From: JBDRNO01 sp043811005
Lineage (GTDB): Bacteria > Bacteroidota > Bacteroidia > NORP154
Length of the DNA stretch: 64,000 nt
NCBI GenBank assembly: GCA_043811005.1
Contig: JBDRNO010000094.1
Location: 1 to 64,000 of the forward strand
Direction of reading: 5' to 3'
The position numbers and the translations under genes were made by a program. The stretch's first letter is position 1; each line of letters begins with the position of its first letter. The notes beneath the pieces are model-generated. The model was not told the DNA's origin, did not search any database, and saw only the letters and a list, made by a program, of their open reading frames with translations. Positions 16,016 through 24,587 of this stretch are shown piece by piece.

Positions 16016-17812
16016 ATGATCCGATATTTTATAAAAAATTTTTTCCTTTTTACTGTTTTAGCATCCGCTTTATGTAACGGTGGAGGGTTTGCCACCGCCC
16101 AAACTGGCTTCATCAATGAACACCATCATCAAATCAATGACTCCGATACTTTAACGATCATGTTTTACAATCTCCTGAATTTCCCAAATGGCGGCACCAC
16201 TCCTAACCGGGAAGATACCCTGAAAAAGATTTTACATTATGTTAAACCTGATATCTTAATAGTATGTGAATTGCAAAATGAGCAAGGAGCGGATACAATA
16301 TTGAATTATGCTCTTAATCAAAACGGTATTGATCATTATGTCCGTGCCAATTTTGTATCTAATCAATCCTCGGGAAATCAACTTCAAAACATGATATTTT
16401 ATAACTCCAATAAAGTTGTTTTATCCAGCCAGGCAGAAATAATAACCGACCTCAGGGACTGGAATGAGTATATTGTTTATGGAAACGACCCCAACCTCTC
16501 CAATCATAACGACACTGCTTTTATTGATTTTTACGTATCTCATCTCAAATCCAGCAGTTCAAGTTCTGATCAAAACAGAAGAGAATTGGAATGTGATTCA
16601 CTCAGGACCTATGTTGATACCAAGCCGCCGGGAAGGAATATGATACTTGGCGCTGATCTGAATATTTATACTGATGCTGAAGCTGCATATCAAACATTAA
16701 CAACAGGCGCTGGGTATAAATTCAATGATCCTATCAGCAGCCCGGGAAGCTGGAACGATAATCCCGCTTTTACATCTATTCACACACAATGTACAAGACT
16801 GGTACAGGTGGGTAGTGACGGAGCTTCTGCCGGCATGGATGACCGGTTCGACCAGATCCTGGTTTCAGATAGTGTACTTACCGGTGGCAATAGGGTAAAA
16901 TACCTAAGCGGGTCCTATTATGCATTGGGCAATGATGGGAATCATCTGAATGTTGCGATCATTGACACTCCTGCTAATAACTCAGCCCCTGATAGTATCA
17001 TTAATGCATTGTATTATTTTTCCGATCATTTACCTGTAATAATGAAAATGACTATCACATATCCACCTTCTTTGTGTTCTGCGATTATTTCAGAAACAAC
17101 GATGGTTACCTGTTTTGGAGATTCTGCCGGTTCGGCTACTGTATCTGCAACCGGGGGCACTGCTCCATTTAGTTATTTATGGAACGATCCAAATTCTCAA
17201 ACAGACTCGATTGCAACAGGACTGCTGGCGGGCACATATAATGTCTCCGTAACTGATAGTAATGGCTGTATTGTGAATAATCCTGTAACCATTACCGAAC
17301 CGTTGGATATCTCTTTAGTTTTAAATTCAACTGATGAGAACTGCCCGGGGAAAGGAGATGGAGCTATAGACCTGACAGTAACCGGAGGAATATCACCTTA
17401 TACTAATTATTGGTTACCGGGTGGAGAAATAACTGAAGATATTTCCGGCTTACAAGAGGGAGTTTATATAGTAATTATAACAGATGCAATAAATTGTTTG
17501 GCATCAGATACAGTATTGATTTCAACATTACAGGCAGAATGCCCTGACAGTTTGAACATCCCGTCCTCATTTACACCAAATAATGATGGGACGAACGATA
17601 CATGGATAATCAGAGGCATTGAGCTTTATCCTGAAATAGTTGTTGAAATCTATAACCGCTGGGGTTCATTGATGTTCAGTTCAAAAGGATATGGTGAACC
17701 CTGGGACGGTATCTATTATGGAGAACCCGTGCCATCGGCAACGTATTACTATATAATTATTCTTGATGAAGATCAGGAACCAATAACAGGTACGGTGACG
17801 GTTGTGAGGTAA
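16016..17812 (+). CDS. Secreted endonuclease/exonuclease/phosphatase-family protein with type B T9SS domain
   Basis: A 598-residue protein with signal peptide (to about residue 29, TAQ), an endonuclease/exonuclease/phosphatase domain (about 45-345), two SprB-like repeats (about 365-500) and a gliding-motility-associated type B sorting domain (IPSSFTPNNDGTND, IYNRWGSLMF, GTVTVVR). Catalytic residues of the EEP fold can be placed: E in VCELQNEQ, D and N in LGADLNIY, D in DRFDQIL, and H in SDHLPVI. It may act as a surface or extracellular nuclease or phosphodiesterase for scavenging phosphate or nucleic acid. The adjacent PorP/SprF gene, 25 bp downstream, is the usual partner of type B cargo. 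Confidence 0.88.
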   Translation: MIRYFIKNFFLFTVLASALCNGGGFATAQTGFINEHHHQINDSDTLTIMFYNLLNFPNGGTTPNREDTLKKILHYVKPDILIVCELQNEQGADTILNYALNQNGIDHYVRANFVSNQSSGNQLQNMIFYNSNKVVLSSQAEIITDLRDWNEYIVYGNDPNLSNHNDTAFIDFYVSHLKSSSSSSDQNRRELECDSLRTYVDTKPPGRNMILGADLNIYTDAEAAYQTLTTGAGYKFNDPISSPGSWNDNPAFTSIHTQCTRLVQVGSDGASAGMDDRFDQILVSDSVLTGGNRVKYLSGSYYALGNDGNHLNVAIIDTPANNSAPDSIINALYYFSDHLPVIMKMTITYPPSLCSAIISETTMVTCFGDSAGSATVSATGGTAPFSYLWNDPNSQTDSIATGLLAGTYNVSVTDSNGCIVNNPVTITEPLDISLVLNSTDENCPGKGDGAIDLTVTGGISPYTNYWLPGGEITEDISGLQEGVYIVIITDAINCLASDTVLISTLQAECPDSLNIPSSFTPNNDGTNDTWIIRGIELYPEIVVEIYNRWGSLMFSSKGYGEPWDGIYYGEPVPSATYYYIIILDEDQEPITGTVTVVR

Positions 17813-17837
17813 AAAACGAATAATAAACCATAATAAA

Positions 17838-18758
17838 ATGAAAAAAACAGCAACGTTAGCACTGGTAATTCTCTTTTCTGCTGTTAGTTACGCTCAGCAA
17901 CTTCCTTATCACAGCCAGTACATGTTTAACGATTTCCTTATAAATCCTGCAGTTGCAGGAAGTAAGGATTATTTTCCAATAATGCTTACATACAGAAATC
18001 AATGGATTGGCTTTAAAGACGCACCTGAGACAATGACATTAAGCATGCACGGACCAGTTACAAGCAAGCAGATAAAAATCGGTGGCATTCTCTTCACTGA
18101 TAAGACAGGACCAACGAGCCGTTCCGGGGCTGCTTTATCTTATGTCCATCACCTTCAACTTGGAAAAGACAAGGTCTCTTTTGGATTGTCGGCTATATTA
18201 TTCCAATATATCCTTGATAAAAGCGAACTTACAACAGATGAACCCGGTGATAAAGCTATTGATGGGGGGACAGTTAAGAAAATAGTTCCTGAAGCAACAT
18301 TCGGAGTATATTATTACGGCAAGAATTATTATGCAGGATTCTCTGTTCCACAATTGATCCAAATGAAAGTGAATATTGGCGGAAGCCAATTGTTAAATAA
18401 GATGGTAAGGCATTATTTTCTAACTGCCGGCTATAAATTCGATATCAATGATAATTTTTCCATTGAGCCGTCATTATTGTTAAAGGCAATAACGGCAGCA
18501 CCTGTGCAGATTGATATAAACTCAAAGCTCTGCTATCAAATGCCAGGAGTAAAGTCACCTTCATTCTGGCTGGGATTTTCATATAGAACAGAGGAATCGG
18601 TAATAGCATTGTTGGGAGCGGAAAAAAGCAACTTTAGCTTCGGCTATTCTTATGATTTTACCCTCACGAACATCAAGAAATATTCAACCGGCTCCCACGA
18701 AATATTTGCCGGGTACAATTTACCGGTCAAAAAAGGTGGAAGGGCTTTGGTGGATTAA
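17838..18758 (+). CDS. Type IX secretion protein, PorP/SprF family
   Basis: A 306-residue outer-membrane protein with signal peptide ending SYAQ and the family opening QLPYHSQYMFNDFLINPAVAGSKDYFP, then GGILFTDKTGPTSR and barrel-like strands to the C terminus. PorP/SprF proteins help secrete or anchor type B sorting-domain cargo, as SprF does for the adhesin SprB. Its position directly after a type B cargo gene and in the same orientation makes that cargo the likely client. It is convergent with the glycosyltransferase gene, with only 12 bp between stops. Confidence 0.92.
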   Translation: MKKTATLALVILFSAVSYAQQLPYHSQYMFNDFLINPAVAGSKDYFPIMLTYRNQWIGFKDAPETMTLSMHGPVTSKQIKIGGILFTDKTGPTSRSGAALSYVHHLQLGKDKVSFGLSAILFQYILDKSELTTDEPGDKAIDGGTVKKIVPEATFGVYYYGKNYYAGFSVPQLIQMKVNIGGSQLLNKMVRHYFLTAGYKFDINDNFSIEPSLLLKAITAAPVQIDINSKLCYQMPGVKSPSFWLGFSYRTEESVIALLGAEKSNFSFGYSYDFTLTNIKKYSTGSHEIFAGYNLPVKKGGRALVD

Positions 18759-18770
18759 ACCAAAAAAACA

Positions 18771-20114
18771 CTAATGAATTTTTTTGGTTGATAAACAATT
18801 TGCAACTTCCTTATAAACCTCATCAACAGATATTTCTTGCATACAAACATTGTTAATACATGGGGAGAACCTGTGATTAAAAGCATTTACGCAGGGGCTG
18901 CAGGCGAGTTTTTTCCAGATAACATGAATGTTAGCCGTTTCATGTGCGGATGTTTTAGTTAGCCTTTGCGGAAGGTCTCCCTCTCCTCTTCGCCTTCGCG
19001 TAGCTTCGAGCGAAGCAAGGTCGGGGAGGGTCGGGGTGGGGCTGGTGGCACGGCTTAATGGACCAAAAAGTTCAGGCGTCTCCGGACCAAACATCACTAC
19101 TGTTTCAATATCTGTCAATGAAGCAAAATGACCCGGACCGCTGTCGTTAGTCACCAAAACATCGGCAAGGGTATAGAGAACCATCACATCCCTTAAAGTT
19201 GTTTCACCTGCTACACTGATAACATTAGAACTGCCGATTTTGGCGCATATTTCTTCCGCTGCATTTTTTTCAGAAGGCGCACCGGTAATTACCAATATTA
19301 CGTCCTTATGTTCAGCTAAAATCTTTTTACCCAATTCTATAAATCTTTCCGCTGGCCATTTTCTCAGAGGCAGCATATCACTTGCATTTGGATTGAGCAA
19401 CACAATGGGACGATCAATTTCCAGTCCCAATTTTTTTGAAAGAAGCGCCTTAACCTTTGCTTTCCCCTCTTCCCCAGGGTGAAATTCAGGTATCTCTATT
19501 TTTATGTCTTTAACCGGAACTTTTAACAAAGGCACTTCATTCCTGTCCATTGTAAGAGCTTCCACCAATAAGAGATACGCTTTGGAAGTATGTAAATATG
19601 GATTGTACTGAATTCGGTGGGTCATTAAATCTCCGCGATAAGGCAACTCGCTTGTAAACCTGTGTAATCCCACACGATTTGCAGCTCCACTTAAATAAGC
19701 TATAATTGCAGATGCACGGGAAAAGAACTCCATGTCAACGGTTGTATCAATTTTTTCTTTCCGGGCTTTAATAAAGAACATTAAAATATCTGAACAAAAA
19801 ACAAGGAAATTGCTTTGGCGGATGGTGAGGATATTTTCAGGTGGAATGATATTTAATATATCCAATATCGGACGGTTATCTTCAAATACACAGAAATAGA
19901 CATTTTCCCTGCCAACCAGTTGTATTGCGCGTTTGATAGCCGAATAAGCCAGGACTGTAGCGCACTGTTCGATCAATTTAATAAAAATTATTTTGCGTGG
20001 CTTGTCATTCCCGGGAACGGAGAAAACCCTGATGATGGACCTGAATAAAGTAAACTTAAAGCATAATGGCTGACCGATCCATTTGTCTATTATTTTAATT
20101 GTTTTTGGAGTCAT
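18771..20114 (-). CDS. Glycosyltransferase family 9 (heptosyltransferase-like)
   Basis: A 447-residue GT-B fold enzyme related to ADP-heptose:LPS heptosyltransferases, so probably adding a sugar to lipopolysaccharide core or another envelope glycan at the inner membrane. Family features include LNPNASDMLPLRKWP (residues 241-254) and the donor-binding VTNDSGPGHFASLT (321-334), then MFGPETPELFGPLS. A Cys-rich tail (CSPCVN...CINNVC) is typical of this Bacteroidetes subfamily. Between GPLS (residue 354) and HVIWKKLACSPC lies about 40 residues of Pro/Arg-rich sequence encoded by GC-rich palindromic DNA. The donor-site loop is near the insertion, so activity is uncertain. Confidence 0.88.
   Translation of the reverse strand: MTPKTIKIIDKWIGQPLCFKFTLFRSIIRVFSVPGNDKPRKIIFIKLIEQCATVLAYSAIKRAIQLVGRENVYFCVFEDNRPILDILNIIPPENILTIRQSNFLVFCSDILMFFIKARKEKIDTTVDMEFFSRASAIIAYLSGAANRVGLHRFTSELPYRGDLMTHRIQYNPYLHTSKAYLLLVEALTMDRNEVPLLKVPVKDIKIEIPEFHPGEEGKAKVKALLSKKLGLEIDRPIVLLNPNASDMLPLRKWPAERFIELGKKILAEHKDVILVITGAPSEKNAAEEICAKIGSSNVISVAGETTLRDVMVLYTLADVLVTNDSGPGHFASLTDIETVVMFGPETPELFGPLSRATSPTPTLPDLASLEATRRRRGEGDLPQRLTKTSAHETANIHVIWKKLACSPCVNAFNHRFSPCINNVCMQEISVDEVYKEVANCLSTKKIH
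18940..19052 (-). repeat. In-frame repeat insertion in the glycosyltransferase gene
   Basis: Encodes about residues 355-392 (ATSPTPTLPDLASLEATR and more), absent from the family as I know it. It contains CTTCGC / GCGAAG arms and the CTCTCC / GGGGAGGG motif shared with the gpmI insert and the 53898-53946 fragment. The frame is preserved. Confidence 0.7.
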
Positions 20115-20183
20115 ATTTTATTAAATAGAAATTTCTATTCATTCAATTAATTTATTTTAATATTTATCTTTTTGCTTTTAAAG

Positions 20184-20316
20184 ATCAGCTACTGGTTTCT
20201 GGTTTGATTGTTAATATTATAAGGTAGTAATCTCTACAGCAACCAGCAACAGTTTTTTATTATCAATTATATATCTTACCAAATAAAAGGTAATAAGTAA
20301 TAATTTGAGTTAATTA
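20184..20316 (-). repeat. Dispersed repeat (related to 35790-35994), supplies a stop codon
   Basis: Reading on the minus strand, it begins TAATTAACTCAA, then TTTGGTAAGATATATAATTG, AACTGTTGCTGGTTGCTG and ACCAGAAACCAGTAGCTG. All of these blocks occur in the same order in the TIR-bounded element at 35790-35994. The stop codon of the upstream membrane/TPR gene (20310-20312) lies within TAATTAAC at the element edge. Confidence 0.65.
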
Positions 20317-22187
20317 TTTATAATCCCTGCCCTCTGAGAATAATATTTTGCTTTTTCTACATCGCCCATACTGTTATAAAGCTTGGCTAAATTATTATTA
20401 ACATTTCTATTGTTTGGATTGTATTGCAAAGCTTTTTCATAGTTTTCGATCGCCTGTTCATGTTTTCCTGTATTATGGTAAACAGCCCCGATATTTGCAT
20501 AAGGGTCTCCATAATCAGGGTTTGATTGAACTGCTGCCAGAAAGTGTTTTAATGCTATGTCGTAATTTTTTCTATTGAAATAAATTACACCCATATTATT
20601 AAGTGCTTGTTGATAACCGGGATCTGCCTCAATAGCTTTTTGATAAGCAAACAGAGCTTTGTCTTCCTGTTGATTGGCATAATATGTTACTCCCATATTG
20701 TACCATGCAGCAGTAAATTCAGGATAGATTTCAACGCTCTTTTTAAAGCCCTCAACAGCTTTTGTGAGCAGTGAATTCCTTTTTACAGCATTTCTCTCTC
20801 TTTCTCCATCTACCCTGTATGCGGATGCCAAGGCAAAATGATTTCTTGCACTGTTTGGACAGGAATTTATGTCAGCCGAAAACAGCGAGAAGTTGTCCTT
20901 CCAGTCTTTATTGCGGTCAATGGTTTTAATAGAAAATAAAGCAGTTATAACAATTATAATTGTGATCAGTTTTGACCGGTTTTTAGAAAATTTTCCAAGA
21001 GGGTCGATCTTTAATATTTTGGCAAGAAGTATAACAATGACAATACAAAATCCAAGTGATGGGGTGAATAAAAAACGTTCACCCAGTGTTGCACCGATCA
21101 ATATAAAGAGGTTGGATGTAACAGACAAAGTGATAAGAAAAAATAGTATACCAAAGGCGATGGCGTCTTTTCTTCTGATACCAATGATGCAATAAATCCC
21201 CAATGCAATGTAAATTATGAGAGAGGCAATTGCCTTGATATCAGTAAAATTTACAATGGGAAACTGGTTGTAAGAATAATCCCAGCTAAGAGGATGGGGG
21301 ATAAACAACAGGTAAAGGTATTCACCGAGGATCACAAAATTAGTAGCATATCTTTCTGCTACATTTCCTGCTCCTCTTAACGAGTTATTGATAATATCCA
21401 GATCTTCGCCAAATACCAGGGTATCAAGAACGTTGTTACGTATTATCAAATAGAGAAAAACAACACCAAGGTAAGGAATGGTTAACCTGAAGATGTTCAT
21501 AAGGGATCTCTCAGTAAAGAAGTACAAGATCAGGGGGACAACAGCAATTAATGTTATTCCGTTTTCCTTCGATATCAGGCACAAAAAGTAAGACAATGAG
21601 CCATAAAGGAGAAATTTTGCTTTCTGCTTATTATGGTAATCCATTAAAAAATTTAGCGATAGCACACCGAATAAAAAACTTAGAATTTCAGTGCGGCTGG
21701 TAATGTTGGCTACAACTTCGGTATGGATCGGATGAGAGATGAACAATACAGAGATCAACAGTGGTATAAGAATTGTGTAGTTTTTAAATAATTTTGATAA
21801 TAATAAAAACAATAACACATTTCCTATAGCATAGAACAGCACATTAAAAAAGTGATTTGCTTTAGGATTATTACCGAAGATCTCTTTTTCTATGGCAAAA
21901 TTTATAAGAGTTAGTGGGCGGTAGGATTGGTTATTGCGATTGTTAAAGCCATACAGAAACCCATAAGAAACAATATCTCCGATCCCATCAATTCCCTGCT
22001 GTACGAAACGGTTTTTTCCATACACCACATCGTCATCTAACGCATAGCCATGATTTAATGTATTACCATAGAGAATGAAAGTGAACACAAAAAGTGAAAA
22101 AAATATAATACGATGCGTTTTTGTATTGCTCGTTGATGATAAACTTGATCTCTTGTCCTTCTTTCCCCGCTTTTTATTATAAGCCAC
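20310..22187 (-). CDS. Membrane protein with C-terminal TPR repeats (TMTC-like)
   Basis: A 625-residue protein with a basic N terminus, about ten transmembrane segments (residues 30-430) and a C-terminal TPR array (about 450-615). The TPR units are clear (AWYNMGVTYYANQQEDKALFAYQKAIEADP, then two or three close repeats). The first loop has YALDDDVVYGKN, resembling the acidic DD-containing loop of GT-C/PMT-like glycosyltransferases and animal TMTC O-mannosyltransferases. A role in protein or glycan O-glycosylation at the inner membrane is plausible but inferred from architecture. The stop codon lies inside a dispersed repeat. Divergence from known enzymes is high. Confidence 0.78.
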   Translation of the reverse strand: MAYNKKRGKKDKRSSLSSTSNTKTHRIIFFSLFVFTFILYGNTLNHGYALDDDVVYGKNRFVQQGIDGIGDIVSYGFLYGFNNRNNQSYRPLTLINFAIEKEIFGNNPKANHFFNVLFYAIGNVLLFLLLSKLFKNYTILIPLLISVLFISHPIHTEVVANITSRTEILSFLFGVLSLNFLMDYHNKQKAKFLLYGSLSYFLCLISKENGITLIAVVPLILYFFTERSLMNIFRLTIPYLGVVFLYLIIRNNVLDTLVFGEDLDIINNSLRGAGNVAERYATNFVILGEYLYLLFIPHPLSWDYSYNQFPIVNFTDIKAIASLIIYIALGIYCIIGIRRKDAIAFGILFFLITLSVTSNLFILIGATLGERFLFTPSLGFCIVIVILLAKILKIDPLGKFSKNRSKLITIIIVITALFSIKTIDRNKDWKDNFSLFSADINSCPNSARNHFALASAYRVDGERERNAVKRNSLLTKAVEGFKKSVEIYPEFTAAWYNMGVTYYANQQEDKALFAYQKAIEADPGYQQALNNMGVIYFNRKNYDIALKHFLAAVQSNPDYGDPYANIGAVYHNTGKHEQAIENYEKALQYNPNNRNVNNNLAKLYNSMGDVEKAKYYSQRAGIINN

Positions 22188-22508
22188 AATCTTAGATTTT
22201 AGTCAAAATTAAACATAAATAAATTGCGAACAAAGCACAGAAGTAGAAGTTTAAGATAAGAAGTGAAGTATAAAGCGGTTGGAAAATTGATTAGAAATAC
22301 TGCTTGTTTTGGAATTTGGGATTTGTCACACCTTTTTTGAAATATTATAGTCTCGTCTATTTTTTGCCACTAAAACACTAAAGCTCAAAATCCCACGAAA
22401 CTATCTAACAAACCTCTTGATTCCTAAATCAATATCTAAAACATTTTTGTGGGATTTCATGTTTTGGTGCTTTTGTGGGATTTTTTTCCAATTTACAAAG
22501 CTATGTCC
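22188..22508. other. 321-bp gene-free gap with stem-loop repeats
   Basis: No gene seen. It holds GCCACTAAAACACTAAAGCTCAAAATCCCACGAAA-type sequence (from 22366) and its rough inverted partner (22440-22485, TTTTGTGGGATTT repeated), forming a long imperfect stem. At 22489-22510 there is a reverse-strand copy of AAGGACATAGCTTTGTAAA; its first bases overlap the atpC stop codon. Confidence 0.55.
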
Positions 22509-22751
22509 TTATTCCGCCAGAACAATGATCCTGTTGTTTAGTATTTCAACAACACCTCCTTTAATCTCAATAACCTTTTCGTTTTTATTTTCTTCTTCAA
22601 CTATTATAATTTTTCCTTCTATTAAAGTAGAGATCATTGGAGCATGGTTTTTAAGCACGCCAAATAAGCCATCAGCAGCGGGGAATTTTGCAGAAACAAT
22701 ATCACCGGAATAGATGTGTTTTTCGGGGGTTACTATTTCTAAGCGCATCAA
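22509..22751 (-). CDS. atpC: ATP synthase F1 subunit epsilon
   Basis: An 80-residue epsilon subunit consisting only of the N-terminal beta sandwich (LEIVTPEKHIYSGDIVSAKFPAADGLFGVLKNHAP, followed by the GGVVEILNNRIIVLAE strand). The C-terminal helical hairpin that inhibits ATP hydrolysis in E. coli is missing, which is usual in Bacteroidetes. It is the central-stalk subunit joining F1 to the c ring. It lies 8 bp after atpD and is surely co-transcribed with it. The stop codon overlaps the end of a dispersed 22-bp motif. Confidence 0.95.
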   Translation of the reverse strand: MMRLEIVTPEKHIYSGDIVSAKFPAADGLFGVLKNHAPMISTLIEGKIIIVEEENKNEKVIEIKGGVVEILNNRIIVLAE

Positions 22752-22759
22752 TAAAATTT

Positions 22760-24310
22760 TTAATTCTTAATTCCTTTCGTTTCTGAATGCATCTTCTTCC
22801 CTTTTTCAATAGCCTCTTCAATAGTGCCAACAAGGTTAAAGGCGGCTTCGGGATATTCATCCACTTCACCGTTCAATATCATATTAAATCCTTTGATAGT
22901 ATCTTCAATGGGTACCAATACTCCCTTCAACCCTGTAAACTGTTCTGCTACAAAGAAAGGTTGGGATAAGAATCTTGATACCCTTCTTGCTCTATGCACT
23001 GTAAGTTTATCTTCTTCTGACAGCTCATCCATACCAAGGATTGCAATGATATTCTGCAACTCTTTATATCGCTGTAAACACTCTTTTATTGCCTGTGTTG
23101 TTTTGTAATGTTCTTCGCCAACAATGTCAGGTGTCAGAATTCTTGAAGTTGAATCCAGTGGGTCTACTGCGGGGTAAATCCCCAGCTCTGCAATTTTACG
23201 AGAGAGCACAGTTGTAGCATCAAGATGGGCAAAAGTTGTTGCAGGTGCGGGGTCTGTAAGATCATCAGCCGGCACGTAAACTGCCTGAACAGATGTGATA
23301 GACCCTCTTTTTGTTGATGTGATACGTTCCTGCATAACACCCATCTCTGAAGCCAACGTGGGTTGATATCCAACCGCAGACGGCATTCGCCCCAATAATG
23401 CAGACACTTCGGAACCGGCTTGGGTGAAACGGAAAATATTATCCATAAAGAACAGAATATCCCTTCCACCGGATTTTTCATCCCCATCGCGGAAGTATTC
23501 TGCCATAGTTAAGCCGGAGAGCGCTACCCTTGAACGTGCTCCCGGGGGTTCGTTCATCTGGCCAAATACCAATGTCGCCTGTGATTTTATCAGCTCTTCC
23601 TTGTCTACCTTGTTTAAATCCCAACCTCCTTCTTCCATTGATTTTTTGAATTCTTCCCCATATCTAATAACGTTTGATTCGATCATTTCCCGTAGAAGAT
23701 CGTTGCCTTCCCTTGTCCTTTCACCAACACCTGCAAACACCGACAATCCTGAATAAGCTTTTGCAATATTGTTGATAAGCTCCATGATTATCACGGTCTT
23801 ACCAACACCAGCACCGCCAAAAAGACCAATTTTACCACCTTTTGCATATGGCTCAATAAGATCAATTACTTTAATGCCTGTATATAAAACTTCTGAAGTG
23901 GGTGACAGGTCTTGAAATAGAGGGGGATCCCTGTGAATTGCATAGCCGCCTTCCTTTGAGATATCGCCAATACCATCAATTGTATCGCCAATAACATTAA
24001 ATAAACGACCCCGAACTTCTTCCCCAATTGGCATTTTAATCGGAGCTCCGGTTAGGATAACTTCCATACCCCTGCATAAACCATCAGTTGAGTCCATGGC
24101 AATTGTCCTGACTGTGTCTTCACCAATGTGCTGCTGGCATTCCAGAACAATTTGTTGTCCATCTGATTTTGTAACAACCATGGAATCAAAAATATTGGGC
24201 AGATCGGAATCGTTTTGTTCTTCAGATAATGATTGGTCCCCCTTTTGCGGAAAAGTGACATCTATTACAGGACCAATGATCTGAGCAATTTTTCCTGTAT
24301 TATTTGGCAT
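22760..24310 (-). CDS. atpD: ATP synthase F1 subunit beta
   Basis: Catalytic subunit of F1Fo ATP synthase. Walker A GGAGVGKT, Walker B ILFFMDNIFRF (family ...FxDNIFRFTQAGSEVSALLGRMPSAVGYQPTL) and the C-terminal DELSEEDKLTVHRARR segment are typical. The length of 516 exceeds the usual about 500; the excess lies near the N terminus (QKGDQSLSEEQNDSD, about residues 22-36) in the beta-barrel domain, a variable loop. The atpD-atpC pair is apart from the rest of the atp genes, as often in Bacteroidetes. It is divergent from ribF across a repeat-rich gap. Confidence 0.97.
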   Translation of the reverse strand: MPNNTGKIAQIIGPVIDVTFPQKGDQSLSEEQNDSDLPNIFDSMVVTKSDGQQIVLECQQHIGEDTVRTIAMDSTDGLCRGMEVILTGAPIKMPIGEEVRGRLFNVIGDTIDGIGDISKEGGYAIHRDPPLFQDLSPTSEVLYTGIKVIDLIEPYAKGGKIGLFGGAGVGKTVIIMELINNIAKAYSGLSVFAGVGERTREGNDLLREMIESNVIRYGEEFKKSMEEGGWDLNKVDKEELIKSQATLVFGQMNEPPGARSRVALSGLTMAEYFRDGDEKSGGRDILFFMDNIFRFTQAGSEVSALLGRMPSAVGYQPTLASEMGVMQERITSTKRGSITSVQAVYVPADDLTDPAPATTFAHLDATTVLSRKIAELGIYPAVDPLDSTSRILTPDIVGEEHYKTTQAIKECLQRYKELQNIIAILGMDELSEEDKLTVHRARRVSRFLSQPFFVAEQFTGLKGVLVPIEDTIKGFNMILNGEVDEYPEAAFNLVGTIEEAIEKGKKMHSETKGIKN

Positions 24311-24351
24311 AATTAGTTGTATTTATTTCCAACTGCGAATTTACTATAATT

Positions 24352-24448
24352 AAGGACATAGCTTTGCAAACTTATTAAAAAATTTATTAGAAATTTAAAA
24401 TTGCATTTTCATTTATAGACTTATTAGCTATTTAACCGCTATGTTCTT
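24352..24448 (+). repeat. 97-bp element with terminal inverted repeats, copy 2
   Basis: Starts AAGGACATAGC and ends GCTATGTTCTT (11-bp terminal inverted repeat, one mismatch). It is a homologue of 12674-12771, with conserved ends and a conserved TTGGTTA-containing right flank. It sits in the divergent gap between atpD and ribF. Confidence 0.6.
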
Positions 24449-24560
24449 GTTTTTGGTTACATGTTGAAAAAATATCAATTTTGAATCTTTAGAGTTTTCT
24501 CAACAATCAATTACTTTTTTCTAATTTTGACGGATTTTAATATCTATCAAACTATCAAAT

Positions 24561-24587
24561 AAGAACATAACTTTGTAAATTGATTAA
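24561..24587 (+). repeat. Solo end-motif copy abutting the ribF start codon
   Basis: AAGAACATAACTTTGTAAAT then TGATTAA, ending exactly at the ATG of ribF. It matches the left end of the element at 24352. TAATTTTG (24522-24529) just upstream is a possible -7 box, in which case this motif would lie in the 5' UTR. Confidence 0.5.

Noticed and set aside
23164..23487. 107-residue alternative-frame ORF in atpD
   Set aside because: Same strand, other frame of atpD; coding signal belongs to the beta subunit.
22760..24310. N-terminal loop of atpD (about residues 22-36) as another palindromic insert
   Set aside because: The extra residues are in a naturally variable loop and the DNA there is not an inverted repeat.
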